This document shows positions 1-9,625 of a stretch of 64,000 bases of DNA, piece by piece (position 1 is the stretch's first letter; every line of letters starts with the position of its first letter). The notes below the pieces were generated by a model that was not told the DNA's origin, did no database searches, and saw nothing but the letters and a program-made list of their open reading frames with translations. The translations under genes were made by a program, and so were the position numbers. The stretch is from CAZUGO01 sp964619935 (lineage in GTDB: Bacteria > Planctomycetota > Phycisphaerae > UBA1845 > CAIVHJ01): contig CAZUGO010000090.1 in assembly GCA_964619935.1 (NCBI GenBank), positions 34,633-98,632 of the forward strand, in the 5' to 3' direction.

Positions 1-2
1 AT

Positions 3-1034
<1,032 letters not shown>

Positions 1035-1315
1035 ACCAACACCGCCTGCGGTCACACCGCGGTTCAATCACCGGAGGGCCGCCCAGAAGCGGCAGCACCC
1101 CCTTTCCGGTCGTCCCATAAGCGCCGCACGCCTTGGCCAAGACCCCGGCCCCTGGCGGTGTGCCCATGCCCTCGCGCCCGACGGACCCGCTGATCCGATA
1201 ACCCAAAGCACGCCGAACACTGATTCCGGCGCCCCGCCCCACCGATAATACTGAGCGGTGTCCGGAAACGTTACGCCGATACGCGTTTCCACCCCCGTCA
1301 GGAGTCAGCAACCGC

Positions 1316-2707
1316 GTGTCTCAACAAGTCAGCGCGCCGCCGCTCAATGTTCCATGTTCCGTGCCCAGACGGTCCTCCGATCGACGGGTGGGCTGGCCGG
1401 TGCTGTTGATCCTGCTCGGTCCGGTGGCGGTTCATGTGGGTGGCGAGCTGTGGTGGTCTTGGCGGGTCGAATGGGTCAAGTTCGGGTCGCTGGACTTCCT
1501 GCTGCAATTGGGCGTTCTCGGTTACGTCACGGCGGTATTCTCGAACCGGCGGCGCCCGCGGATGCTGGCTCGGCTGGGGCTGCTGGTCGCGGCCCTGGGC
1601 ATTGCGGTGGCGGCAGGCGAATTCGCCGCCCGGATCCTGAGCCCGGTGCCTCCGGCCAATCTGCCGCAAGCGCCCCGCCGGCAGGTCGCCGAGGCCGGCG
1701 ATGCCCTGCCGGGTGTCAGCGGTCGGGTGACGTTCACGGTCAACCAACTGGGATTGCGCGGGCGGCCGATGTCGCTGGCCGAGTTGCGGCGCATCGACCA
1801 CAAGATCCTATGCGTGGGGGCCAGCACCACCCAGTGCATCGGCGTCAGCGACGAGCACGCCTGGCCGGAGCGGCTCAACCAAGCGCTGTCACGGCGGGTG
1901 GACGGCTCAGTATACGTCGGCAACGCCGGTGTGCAGGGCTACGCCACGCCGCACTGCATGAAGCTACTGCGGGACTACGCTCCGGCCGCAGCGTTCGATT
2001 GGGTGGTGGCGCTTTGCGTCTATCCCGATGTCGTGACCATGTTCAAGGGGAACTTCGAGAAGAGAAACCGCGATGCCCTGAACGCCCTGACGGTGGGGCA
2101 CGATCACCGTCCGTACTACAGCCGGTCGAGCCTCTACCAGAGGGTGGCGGCGCTGCTGAAGCACCCGGCGGAAGCGGCGGATGTCGTGGCCGGCGACTGG
2201 AGCGGCTGGATGGAACGTGCCCGGGCCCGGCGGCGATCACTCAAACACCGCCACGTCATTCGGGAATTGCCCCCCGAGCTGGAAGCAGGGCTGACCGACT
2301 TCCGCCGCAACGTGCAGGCCATCATCCGGACCTGCCAGGCCAGGGGGCAGCGGGTGCTGCTGTTGACCCACGCCCAGATCCACGACACGGCCGACCTGCC
2401 GCCGGACTTGGAGCGGCAACTGGGCGGCGGCTGGTATGACGAGTCCGGTCTGGTCGCCGGCGAGATCACCCAGGAAGTGGTCGGGCGTTACAACCTGGTG
2501 CTCAAGCAGGTCGCAGCCGAGTACGCCGTGGATGTCCTGGACCTGGATGCCGCGCTGGCCAAGGATGCATCGATGTTCTTTGATGACTACCACTTCAACA
2601 TCGCCGGGTGCGACCGCGTGGCCGCCCTGCTTGCAGACTACTTCGCTCCGGTGCTGTCGAAGGAATCCGGCGACGGCACCCCGGCGCCCACGGCGAGTGT
2701 GAACTAG
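1316..2707 (+). CDS. Membrane-anchored SGNH/GDSL hydrolase-family protein (first of two)
   Basis: 463 residues. Three hydrophobic segments lie at about residues 28-47, 58-75 and 82-105. An SGNH hydrolase domain follows. The nucleophile block is ILCVGASTTQ near residue 163, the glycine block is GNAGVQGY, and the Asp/His block is FFDDYHFNIAG near residue 421. Proteins of this type next to an MBOAT protein usually act in O-acylation of extracellular polysaccharide, as in the AlgJ/AlgX and DltD arrangements; that role is inferred. The GTG start is chosen because AGGAG sits at 1300-1304. It is the first gene of a five-gene cassette that continues 8 bases downstream. Confidence 0.8.
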   Translation: MSQQVSAPPLNVPCSVPRRSSDRRVGWPVLLILLGPVAVHVGGELWWSWRVEWVKFGSLDFLLQLGVLGYVTAVFSNRRRPRMLARLGLLVAALGIAVAAGEFAARILSPVPPANLPQAPRRQVAEAGDALPGVSGRVTFTVNQLGLRGRPMSLAELRRIDHKILCVGASTTQCIGVSDEHAWPERLNQALSRRVDGSVYVGNAGVQGYATPHCMKLLRDYAPAAAFDWVVALCVYPDVVTMFKGNFEKRNRDALNALTVGHDHRPYYSRSSLYQRVAALLKHPAEAADVVAGDWSGWMERARARRRSLKHRHVIRELPPELEAGLTDFRRNVQAIIRTCQARGQRVLLLTHAQIHDTADLPPDLERQLGGGWYDESGLVAGEITQEVVGRYNLVLKQVAAEYAVDVLDLDAALAKDASMFFDDYHFNIAGCDRVAALLADYFAPVLSKESGDGTPAPTASVN

Positions 2708-2715
2708 GAGCGGTC

Positions 2716-3747
2716 ATGGCCGATCTCGTTCTGGATCACCAACGGCACGTCGTTTACCTGCCGCGGCGGCCGCGCCGGCCGCAACTGGCGCTGGCCGCAT
2801 GCTCCATCGCGCTCTCCATGGTGCTGGCCGAGATCGGGCTGCGCGTCAAGAACAGCGTCGATCCCAACTATGACGTCGAAATGTGGCGCTACAGCAGACA
2901 ACTGAAGCAGCGCAGCAGCAATCCGGTGCTTGGTCATGAGCACGTTGCGGGTGCGACCGCCTACCTCCAAGGCACCGACATCCGTTTGAACAACTGGGGA
3001 CTACGCGGGCCGGCGGTGGGCCCCCGTCGGCCGGATGTCCGCCGCATCCTGGTGCTGGGGAGTTCCATCACGCTGGGCTGGGGTGTTCCCGAAGCCCAGA
3101 CCCTCACCCAGCTGCTGGAGCAGCACTTCCGGAGCGACGGCGCCGAGGTCGAGGTGCTCAACGCCGGGATCGGCAACTACAACGCGGCCCGCTATGTGGC
3201 GCTGTTCCACTCCCGGCTGCAGGCGCTGGATCCGACGGACGTCGTCGTGCATTACTTCATCAACGACGCGGAACAGTTAAGTGGCGGCAACCAGAACCTG
3301 TTGCTGCGGCACAGCCAGCTCGCAGTGGCCTTGTGGTCGTTTCGCAACGCGGTCTCGCAGGCCCGCCTCGGGTCGCCGTTGCTGACCCACTACCGCGACC
3401 TGTACCGCAGCGGATCGCCCGGTCGGGAGGCCATGCAACAGGCCCTCGCGGCGCTGGCCGAGACCGCCCGGACCCGCGGCATACGGTTGTACCTGCTGAT
3501 GACCCCCGAGCCGCACTACCTGCAGCACTATCCGTTTCAGGACATCCATGATTCCATGGAACACACCGCCCGGTCGCTAGGCTACACCTTCGTGGACGCC
3601 CTGCCGGCGCTTCGTGAATTGACCCCCGAGCAGTTGTGGGTCACCGCGGACGACCCGCACCCCAACGCCCGGGGCCACCGGCTGATGGCCGACACCCTGT
3701 ACCCCTACTTGCAACTGCCGACCGAGACCGTCCATGCTGTTCGTTGA
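2716..3747 (+). CDS. SGNH/GDSL hydrolase-family protein (second of two)
   Basis: 343 residues from ATG 2716, with AGGAG at 2706-2710. A single N-terminal membrane segment (about 25-45) is followed by an SGNH fold: ILVLGSSITLGWG near residue 110, NAGIGNYN, and the C-terminal DDPHPNARGH block near residue 311 that carries the Asp and His of the triad. It resembles its upstream neighbour only at the motif level, so the two are probably not a recent duplication. Its end overlaps the MBOAT gene by 14 bases, suggesting coupled translation and joint action in glycan acylation or deacylation. A longer frame upstream (from 2608) lies inside the previous gene and was not used. Confidence 0.82.
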   Translation: MADLVLDHQRHVVYLPRRPRRPQLALAACSIALSMVLAEIGLRVKNSVDPNYDVEMWRYSRQLKQRSSNPVLGHEHVAGATAYLQGTDIRLNNWGLRGPAVGPRRPDVRRILVLGSSITLGWGVPEAQTLTQLLEQHFRSDGAEVEVLNAGIGNYNAARYVALFHSRLQALDPTDVVVHYFINDAEQLSGGNQNLLLRHSQLAVALWSFRNAVSQARLGSPLLTHYRDLYRSGSPGREAMQQALAALAETARTRGIRLYLLMTPEPHYLQHYPFQDIHDSMEHTARSLGYTFVDALPALRELTPEQLWVTADDPHPNARGHRLMADTLYPYLQLPTETVHAVR

Positions 3748-5137
3748 ACTCCGCTTCATGCTCTTCTTTGCGGCCGTCTTCGCCGGCCACTGGCTGTTGC
3801 GCCGCAACCACTGGCGCAAGGCATGGCTGCTGGCCGCCAGCTATCTGTTCTATGGCGCCTGGGACTGGCGGTTTCTGTCGCTGATCGCGCTGTCCACCGG
3901 TCTGGACTACACGGTCGGTCTGCTGCTGGGCGGATGCCGCGGTCCGCGGTTCCGCCGGGCGCTACTGGCGGTCAGCGTGGTCGGCAACCTGGGCATGCTG
4001 GGTGTCTTCAAATATTACAACTTCTTCGCAGAATCGGCGGCGGGCCTGGCCGCCGTGCTCGGCGTGCCGCTGAGCCCGGCGGTGCTGGACGTAGTGCTGC
4101 CGGTGGGCATCAGCTTCTATACCTTCCAGACACTCAGCTACAGCATCGATGTGTATCGCGGCACCCAGGCGCCGGCCCGCAACCCGCTGGATGTCGCCCT
4201 GTTCGTCGCCTTCTTTCCGCAATTGGTGGCCGGCCCCATCGTGCGCTCCCGCGATTTCCTGCCGCAGTTGCAGCAGCACCGTCATTGGCGGGATGTGGAT
4301 GTTCAAGGTTGCGTGCTGCTGTTCCTGGTGGGCTTCTTCAAGAAGATCTGCGTGTCCGATCACCTGGCCCAGACCGTGGACACCTACTTCGCTGATCCGC
4401 AGGCCTTTTCCGCGGTCAGTGCCTGGATGGCCGTCCTGGCCTATGCCGTGCAGATCTACTGCGATTTCTCTGGCTATAGCGACATGGCCATCGCCTGCGC
4501 CGGGCTGTTGGGCTATCGCTTGTGCGTGAACTTCGCCCACCCCTACTTCGCCGGCAGTATTACCGAGTTCTGGAGGCGCTGGCACATCAGCCTGTCGACC
4601 TGGCTGCGGGATTACCTGTACATCCCCCTGGGCGGCAGCCGCGCCGGTGCGAGTCGTACGGTCCGAAACCTGATGCTGACCATGGCGCTCGGCGGGTTGT
4701 GGCACGGGGCATCCTGGAACTTCGTGATTTGGGGCCTGCTACACGGGGCGGCCCTGGTGGCTCACAAGGTCTACCGCCAAGTACTCGGCGACGGGCGCCT
4801 GGCGGTTGTCTTGCAGCCACTGGGCCCGGCGGTGACGTTCTATTGGGTCTGCGTGGCCTGGATCTTCTTTCGGGCCACCGACCTGGCAACCGCGGGAACG
4901 GTGTTCAAGGGCTTCGTGTTGTGCCAGTCCCAGGGCCCCAGGCAACTCGACCTGGGTTCGGTCGCCTGGTTGCCGGTCCTGGTCCTGTTGCACTACGCGG
5001 CGCTTCACAACTGGTTTCGGAAGTCGCTGGGTCGACTGCCGGATTGGGCGTTCGCCGGTGCCAGCAGCCTGGCGGTGTTCTTGATGGTTGGCTTGGCCCA
5101 CAGCGACTATCGGCCGTTCATTTACTTTCAGTTCTGA
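3734..5137 (+). CDS. MBOAT family O-acyltransferase (AlgI/DltB-like)
   Basis: 467 residues, polytopic, close to the usual 460-520 of bacterial AlgI-type proteins. The N-terminal FYGAWDWRFL, the central FWRRWHISLSTWLRDYLYIP segment (about residues 275-295) and the LWHGASWNF motif with the catalytic histidine near residue 323 are all present. MBOAT proteins move an acyl group, usually acetyl, across the membrane to an extracytoplasmic acceptor. Two SGNH proteins directly upstream and an SxtJ-type protein downstream fit a polysaccharide O-acetylation complex. The acceptor cannot be read from the sequence, but the surrounding EPS genes make a surface glycan the likely target. Confidence 0.93.
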   Translation: MLFVELRFMLFFAAVFAGHWLLRRNHWRKAWLLAASYLFYGAWDWRFLSLIALSTGLDYTVGLLLGGCRGPRFRRALLAVSVVGNLGMLGVFKYYNFFAESAAGLAAVLGVPLSPAVLDVVLPVGISFYTFQTLSYSIDVYRGTQAPARNPLDVALFVAFFPQLVAGPIVRSRDFLPQLQQHRHWRDVDVQGCVLLFLVGFFKKICVSDHLAQTVDTYFADPQAFSAVSAWMAVLAYAVQIYCDFSGYSDMAIACAGLLGYRLCVNFAHPYFAGSITEFWRRWHISLSTWLRDYLYIPLGGSRAGASRTVRNLMLTMALGGLWHGASWNFVIWGLLHGAALVAHKVYRQVLGDGRLAVVLQPLGPAVTFYWVCVAWIFFRATDLATAGTVFKGFVLCQSQGPRQLDLGSVAWLPVLVLLHYAALHNWFRKSLGRLPDWAFAGASSLAVFLMVGLAHSDYRPFIYFQF

Positions 5138-5150
5138 TGCGGAGGCATCC

Positions 5151-5558
5151 ATGCACATCAATTGGAAACCCGACGAACAGACCGTCCGGCAGTTTGCCTG
5201 GTTGGCCCCGCCGGGATTTGCCCTGTGGGCGGGACTGGCGGCCTTGGCAGGCGTGCCCGGCGTGGCGGTGGTCGGCTGCGCCACCGTCGGCGTGATCATC
5301 CTGCTGGGCAGCCGCATCGACCTGCGTGTGGCCGAACTCGCCTACGTCGGACTCAGCATCCTGGCTTTTCCGGTGGGCTGGCTGATGTCGCGGGTGCTGT
5401 TGGCCGTGCTGTATTACGGCGTCCTGACACCCATCGGCGTGCTCCTGCGCCTGGGTGGTCGCGATCCTTTGGAGCGGCGTTTTGATCGTGAGGCGTGGAG
5501 CTACTGGCGTCCTCGGCCACCTGCCGGTGATGCCACCTCCTACTTCCGGCAGTTTTGA
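5151..5558 (+). CDS. SxtJ-family small membrane protein
   Basis: 135 residues from ATG 5151, with GGAGG at 5141-5145. Four hydrophobic stretches are followed by the conserved tail LLRLGGRDPLERRFD and SYWRPR, which is how SxtJ-family proteins end. This family is commonly found beside MBOAT or carbamoyltransferase genes and a DUF5989 gene, which is exactly the arrangement here. Its biochemical role is unknown. The context suggests an accessory of the acyltransferase complex in the inner membrane. Confidence 0.78.
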   Translation: MHINWKPDEQTVRQFAWLAPPGFALWAGLAALAGVPGVAVVGCATVGVIILLGSRIDLRVAELAYVGLSILAFPVGWLMSRVLLAVLYYGVLTPIGVLLRLGGRDPLERRFDREAWSYWRPRPPAGDATSYFRQF

Positions 5559-5578
5559 GCCGGGCGAGGGCCCAGACC

Positions 5579-5776
5579 ATGAGTCCCAACGAATACAGCC
5601 GATTCGAATCCGCAGTCCAGGCCCCACGCTGCGGCGTGGTCACCGAGGTCTGGAGCTTTCTACGGCACAACAAGAAGTGGTGGCTGGCGCCGATCCTGGC
5701 GGCAATGGCCCTGCTGGGCGTCCTGCTGGTGGCCGGCTCGTCCGCCGCGGCGCCGTTTGTGTACACCCTGTTCTAG
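5579..5776 (+). CDS. DUF5989 family short membrane protein
   Basis: 65 residues. The C-terminal half is diagnostic: EVWSFLRHNKKWWLAPI, a single membrane helix, and the ending APFVYTLF. Members are typically about 50-65 residues and travel with SxtJ-like proteins, as here. The ATG at 5579 has the purine-rich GCGAGGG at 5564-5570. A TTG at 5555 overlapping the previous stop (TTGA) is a possible alternative start. It is the last gene of the acylation cassette. Function unknown. Confidence 0.75.
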   Translation: MSPNEYSRFESAVQAPRCGVVTEVWSFLRHNKKWWLAPILAAMALLGVLLVAGSSAAAPFVYTLF

Positions 5777-5934
5777 ATGACCGACGGCAAGAACTTGCGA
5801 CCGACTCGCCCCCAGGACGGCGACCCGGCGGGGGGCGCAGGGATTCACGTGCAGGGTCGGCCAGTGCAAGAGCGAGCCATCATGATCTGCGGCTTGCACT
5901 TGTAGGCGAAAGCCAAAAGAATGCAGGATTCACA

Positions 5935-5962
5935 TTGCCTTTCGGTTTGCTTGGTCTACACT
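5935..5962 (+). promoter_or_regulatory. Candidate sigma-70-type promoter of the small RNA
   Basis: A -35-like TTGCCT at 5935-5940 and a -10-like TACACT at 5957-5962 are separated by 16 bases. Each matches consensus at 4 of 6 positions. Transcription would begin near 5969, just before the chain of hairpins that ends in a strong terminator. Read by eye only. Confidence 0.4.
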
Positions 5963-5968
5963 TTAGGT

Positions 5969-6106
5969 AGCAACGAATCTGCTGGGGTTTTGAACGCCAG
6001 CTCGGATGACTAAGTGAAGAGCGACCCGATTGGTCGGGGAGCTCGTTAAAGAGTAAGCCGACGTGATTGGGCACCTGTGGGTGCCTAGTGACGTCGGTTT
6101 TTTTTT
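5969..6106 (+). ncRNA. Candidate small RNA or terminated leader, three hairpins
   Basis: About 138 bases with no open frame of note. Hairpin 1 pairs GCTGG (5981-5985) with CCAGC (5997-6001). Hairpin 2 (6019-6044) pairs GAGC with GCTC and CCCGA with TCGGG, separated by facing GA/GA bases, which is the pattern of tandem sheared G-A pairs in structured RNA. Hairpin 3 is the terminator at 6058-6106. It could be a free-standing sRNA or a leader that controls the lipoprotein gene starting at 6186. I could not match it to a riboswitch class, 6S, SRP, tmRNA or RNase P. Confidence 0.5.
6058..6106 (+). terminator. Strong rho-independent terminator
   Basis: CCGACGT (6058-6064) pairs with ACGTCGG (6091-6097). 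Inside it GGCACC (6070-6075) pairs with GGTGCC (6080-6085). Nine T residues follow at 6098-6106. It ends the candidate RNA and lies 79 bases before the next start codon, so it could also attenuate that gene. Confidence 0.85.
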
Positions 6107-6185
6107 GCGTCGCCCATGGGATCGCAGTGACTCAGGACGTCACGATCGAGATTCCGACAACCACCTGAACAAGAAGGAGAACCAC

Positions 6186-6638
6186 ATGTTTCGAAAAGCA
6201 CCCATCCTTGTATCCGCCTTGCTGCCTTCGGTCTTACTGGCCTTAGGGGGCGGATGCTCCGCTGCTCGGGCTACGCCGATACGGACCACCGAGTCCCGTG
6301 ACAACTCAACGGCTGTGGAGTCGCGACAGGCGGTCGCTTCATATCCTTCGACGGGCGCAGCGACGGGCGCAGCGGCGGACACGCGCGGCCTCACACTCCA
6401 GCAGGATCGCGTGACGATGTTCTCTGAGCAGGAGCCGCCGCCACTGCCGGCGGAGACCCCAGCGCGCGAGATGAACGCTGGCGAATTCTGGGTCGGCGGG
6501 AATTGGATCGCGGATGCCGGCGGCTTTTCTTGGGTGCCGGGCCGAATCGAACGTGAACGCCCCGGCAGCTTGTTCTGCAGCGCGGGCTGGGTTGATTCGC
6601 CGGACGGCTGGGCGTTCACTCCGGAGCGGTGGCGCTAG
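6186..6638 (+). CDS. Small putative lipoprotein with W-rich YXWXGXW-like repeats
   Basis: 150 residues. A hydrophobic leader ends in LGGGC, a lipobox with the cysteine near residue 24. A Ser/Thr/Ala-rich linker follows. The C-terminal third has repeated aromatic motifs, FWVGGNWIADAGGFSWVPGR and GWVDSPDGWAFTPERW, resembling the YXWXGXW motif of planctomycete and proteobacterial surface lipoproteins. The ATG is preceded by AAGGAGA at about 6174-6180. The 3' end overlaps the convergent CotH-like gene by 23 bases. Function unknown; an envelope location is inferred from the lipobox. Expression may be controlled by the terminator just upstream. Confidence 0.72.
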   Translation: MFRKAPILVSALLPSVLLALGGGCSAARATPIRTTESRDNSTAVESRQAVASYPSTGAATGAAADTRGLTLQQDRVTMFSEQEPPPLPAETPAREMNAGEFWVGGNWIADAGGFSWVPGRIERERPGSLFCSAGWVDSPDGWAFTPERWR

Positions 6639-9300
6639 TAGCAGCAGCCTGGAGGCCGACGGGTCCGGCTGCGTGGGGTTCGGTGGCATAGAGCAACTGC
6701 TTGACATCGAGCCGCTGGGCGGGCTGGGCATGGCCGTCCAGTTCGAGGGTCGACCCCTCTTCGAGCAACACGGGGCGGTCGACCCGCTCGAGGTGGACTT
6801 GCTGGGCTCGGAGGGTCGCTGGCCCGAAGTGCGATTTCTTCTGGTAGGCGGCCAGTCCGATGTCGCCATCGGTAATCCGGATGTCTTCCAGTAGTGCTTC
6901 GGAGTGATCTTTGCTGGCGACCGCGATGCGCGTCCGACTGATGTCCAGCCGCCGGGCGCTGATGCGGCTGTGTTCCCCGCAGGACACCGCCTTGTCGGCG
7001 ATGTCATCGAAGCGCGAATCGCTGACTCGGACGTCGGCCCCGCTGAAGTCCAGGCCGTCGCCCCGAGCATCGAAGAAGGCGCAGTGCCAGACCTGCCCGT
7101 TGCAGAAATCCGCGTCCAAGGCGTCCGAGGCGCATCCCGAGAACCGGGTCCGGCCGAGATCGAAGTCGGAGCGCACCAGGTTCAACGAATCGATGGCCTG
7201 GCTGTCGAGGAACGCACAATCGTGAATCGTGACCGGACTGTCGTAGAAGGTGACGCCGCCGCTGGTGCTCCAGCCGTCACGATCGATCCCGGCGGTGTGC
7301 TCAATGCGGGAGTGGCGGAGCAGCGAGGGTTCGCCGGCTTGCAGAACCAGCAGACCGGCCCAGGTGGACTGCGCTGCGGTCAGCACGATGGGCTGTTCGG
7401 CGGTGCCGGCCAGGCGGATCGGTCCGGTGGTCAGCAACACCGTTTCGGGGTCGAATTCCAGGCGGGCGCCCGCTTCGACCACCAGGGTGTATCCTTGCGG
7501 GGTGATCAGATCCTCAGTGAGGTGCCAGGTGCGTCGTGGCAAGGTCACGGTGTGTTCGTCGAGGCGGGCGTCCGGGAAGCGGGCCTGGAATTGGGCTACC
7601 GTAGGGCCGGGCGGCCGGTGGCTCACCCAACTGGGAGCGGGCGTTGGCCTGGCCACTGACGACACCGTTTTCGGATCGCCCGGCAAGCGGGTCACCACGG
7701 TGACGGTGGCGTCAGCGGTTGCGCTGACGTGTACACCGGGGATGCGAAAGCGGGCATACGGCCGCTCGCCGGTGGCTGGCTCCGGTTGGACATACACGGC
7801 CTCGTTGAGCCTGGATCGGCGGATGTTTGCGGAGTCCTCGGTTGCGACGGCGCCGGCTGCGATCAGCGGCCCGTTGCCGATGCGGAAGCCAACGACTTCC
7901 AGTGGGAGCAGCAGCAGGTTGCGAATGCCGATCTCGTGGGTCAGCGGTGGGAGCGCCGTGGAACCCACCGCTGGAGGGTCGACATACGCCAGCACCGGGT
8001 TGGCCGGCTGTAGTACGACTTGGATCAATTCGGCCCGCCGGCGCAGCTTGCTCCAGGGGGCGGTCATCTTGTTCTCGGCCAGAAATTCGCGCTTCAGCAG
8101 CCCATTCCAATACTCGAAGCGCGGCTTGACGCGGTCCAGGTGGTCCTGGAACGCTGCGGGTTCGCTTAGCCGTCGCAGTTCTTCGAGAAACAAGGCCACG
8201 AAGTCGCCGTCGCTGAACAGGCGGTCGGGCTGTTGGCTCTGGTTGACAATCAAGGCCTCGGCGTGCGACTTGAGCACCGCCGGGTCATAGGCCACCGGTT
8301 CAATGCGCCCAGTGATGGCATTGTAGTAATAACGGGCGTTGATCAGGGCGTGGGTGCCCTGGTACAGCTCGCACAGGGCGTAGAACCGGGCCCACTGCCG
8401 CAAGTCGACGACCTCGTCCAGCGGCTGGCGGCCTTCGACGAAGGAGCGGTAGCGGCTGATGGCTTCCGGGCGCTGCCGGCGAAGGGCCTCGGAGGACTCG
8501 ACGTCCTTGTCGTCGTAGATGTGGACGTCGGCGGTATGAATCATGTCCGGCCGCAGCCCGCCATAGCTCATCCCGGTCTGCACCCAATGCTCATAGAACT
8601 CGTGCTCGCTGCGGGCCATGATGATTCCGGGGCGGCGCCGGTTGTGCTCCAACATCTCCTGCGTGAAATGTTCTTCGAGGGTGTACAGGCCCTTGGGTTC
8701 GCCGTTGAAGACCACCTGCACCAATCCGGTGCGCGGGACGATTAGACCGAGATCGCGGGCGTGCTCATGAAACAGGAAGTTGTAGGCGTAGTTGCGGGTC
8801 GCCGGGTGCTGGATGGAGAACTCGCTCATTCCCAGCACGCTCCCGGAGTCCTTGATCTTGATCCGATAAGACCACTTGTCGGTGTTCCAGTGATCCGGAA
8901 AATCGCCTTTCAGGCGGACCGCAGCCCGGACGGTCTCGGCGCCGCCGGCCGACAACCGCGCCGGAACGTAGTCTGCCGAGTCCGACAGCAGCAGGCCGGC
9001 CTGGAGCGCTTGGCTGCGTTTTTGCTGAATGCGGCGAAAGTGTTTGTACTTGACGTCGATGTACAGGGTGGGCAGTTCAGGGTCGTGCAACAACGACACC
9101 AACCGCTGCGGCTCAAGCGCGGCGAGCGCCTTGGCCAGGGTCGGTTGATGCCACTGGTGCTTGTGGGCCATGAAGCCGAGCAGCCCGAAAACGGGCAGCA
9201 GCAACCAGGGCGCCCCGCGGGCCAGCCAGCGCCGCCGGTGGGACGGCGGCCGAGGGATCGATCGGTTGACGGCGATGCGCATCCGGATACATCGGCCCAA
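6616..9300 (-). CDS. CotH-kinase-family protein fused to a right-handed beta-helix
   Basis: 894 residues. After a short basic N-terminus and one membrane segment (about 29-46), residues about 60-400 are CotH-like: RAAVRLKGDFPDH, WSYRIKIKD, EFSIQHPATRNY, GLYTLEEHF and the acidic VAYDPAVLKS. CotH proteins are atypical kinases. The C-terminal part (about 600-860) reads as repeated beta-helix rungs (HSRIEHT, IHDCAFLDS, VWHCAFFDARGDGLDF, RVSDSRFDDI), suggesting a secreted, surface-anchored, carbohydrate-facing protein. ATGs at 9300 and 9282 are both possible. It is transcribed away from the wza gene through a 325-base gap. CotH genes are often linked to VTC and DUF4956 genes, which are also in this window, 24 kb away. 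Confidence 0.85.
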   Translation of the reverse strand: MGRCIRMRIAVNRSIPRPPSHRRRWLARGAPWLLLPVFGLLGFMAHKHQWHQPTLAKALAALEPQRLVSLLHDPELPTLYIDVKYKHFRRIQQKRSQALQAGLLLSDSADYVPARLSAGGAETVRAAVRLKGDFPDHWNTDKWSYRIKIKDSGSVLGMSEFSIQHPATRNYAYNFLFHEHARDLGLIVPRTGLVQVVFNGEPKGLYTLEEHFTQEMLEHNRRRPGIIMARSEHEFYEHWVQTGMSYGGLRPDMIHTADVHIYDDKDVESSEALRRQRPEAISRYRSFVEGRQPLDEVVDLRQWARFYALCELYQGTHALINARYYYNAITGRIEPVAYDPAVLKSHAEALIVNQSQQPDRLFSDGDFVALFLEELRRLSEPAAFQDHLDRVKPRFEYWNGLLKREFLAENKMTAPWSKLRRRAELIQVVLQPANPVLAYVDPPAVGSTALPPLTHEIGIRNLLLLPLEVVGFRIGNGPLIAAGAVATEDSANIRRSRLNEAVYVQPEPATGERPYARFRIPGVHVSATADATVTVVTRLPGDPKTVSSVARPTPAPSWVSHRPPGPTVAQFQARFPDARLDEHTVTLPRRTWHLTEDLITPQGYTLVVEAGARLEFDPETVLLTTGPIRLAGTAEQPIVLTAAQSTWAGLLVLQAGEPSLLRHSRIEHTAGIDRDGWSTSGGVTFYDSPVTIHDCAFLDSQAIDSLNLVRSDFDLGRTRFSGCASDALDADFCNGQVWHCAFFDARGDGLDFSGADVRVSDSRFDDIADKAVSCGEHSRISARRLDISRTRIAVASKDHSEALLEDIRITDGDIGLAAYQKKSHFGPATLRAQQVHLERVDRPVLLEEGSTLELDGHAQPAQRLDVKQLLYATEPHAAGPVGLQAAATSATAPE

Positions 9301-9625
9301 ACGGGTCGGCGGTTCAGCGCGGGTCCGGCGAGGTCCGCGCTGAACCCAACCGTCTCGGTCATGCCACCCCAGGGCCGATAAGCGGGCGGGCTGATGGCCG
9401 CCCCCGAATGCGACGAAGACCCACCAGCCGGTGGGACCGGCACCTTTATCGGAACGGAGGGGGTTGCAGCGCCGCGAGCCGTCAATTCACCGCAATCGGT
9501 CCTACAAATCAATTCAGCAACCATCGGCGCAGTCCGATTACACGAAAGGCAATCGTGTCCAGGGCTCAATCCACATGCTTGCCCACCGCGCCCTTCGGCA
9601 AGGATGCAAGTGAGGGACCGTCTTG
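9301..9625. other. Divergent intergenic region between cotH-like and wza-like genes
   Basis: This 325-base gap must hold the promoters of both flanking genes. It includes a moderately A+T-rich stretch at about 9500-9560. I see no clear hairpin terminator, no convincing -35/-10 pair and no credible gene in it. Confidence 0.5.

Noticed and set aside
1035..1315. Promoter GATAAT at 1243-1248 for the acylation cassette
   Set aside because: No acceptable -35 box at the right distance. The promoter must be nearby but cannot be placed.
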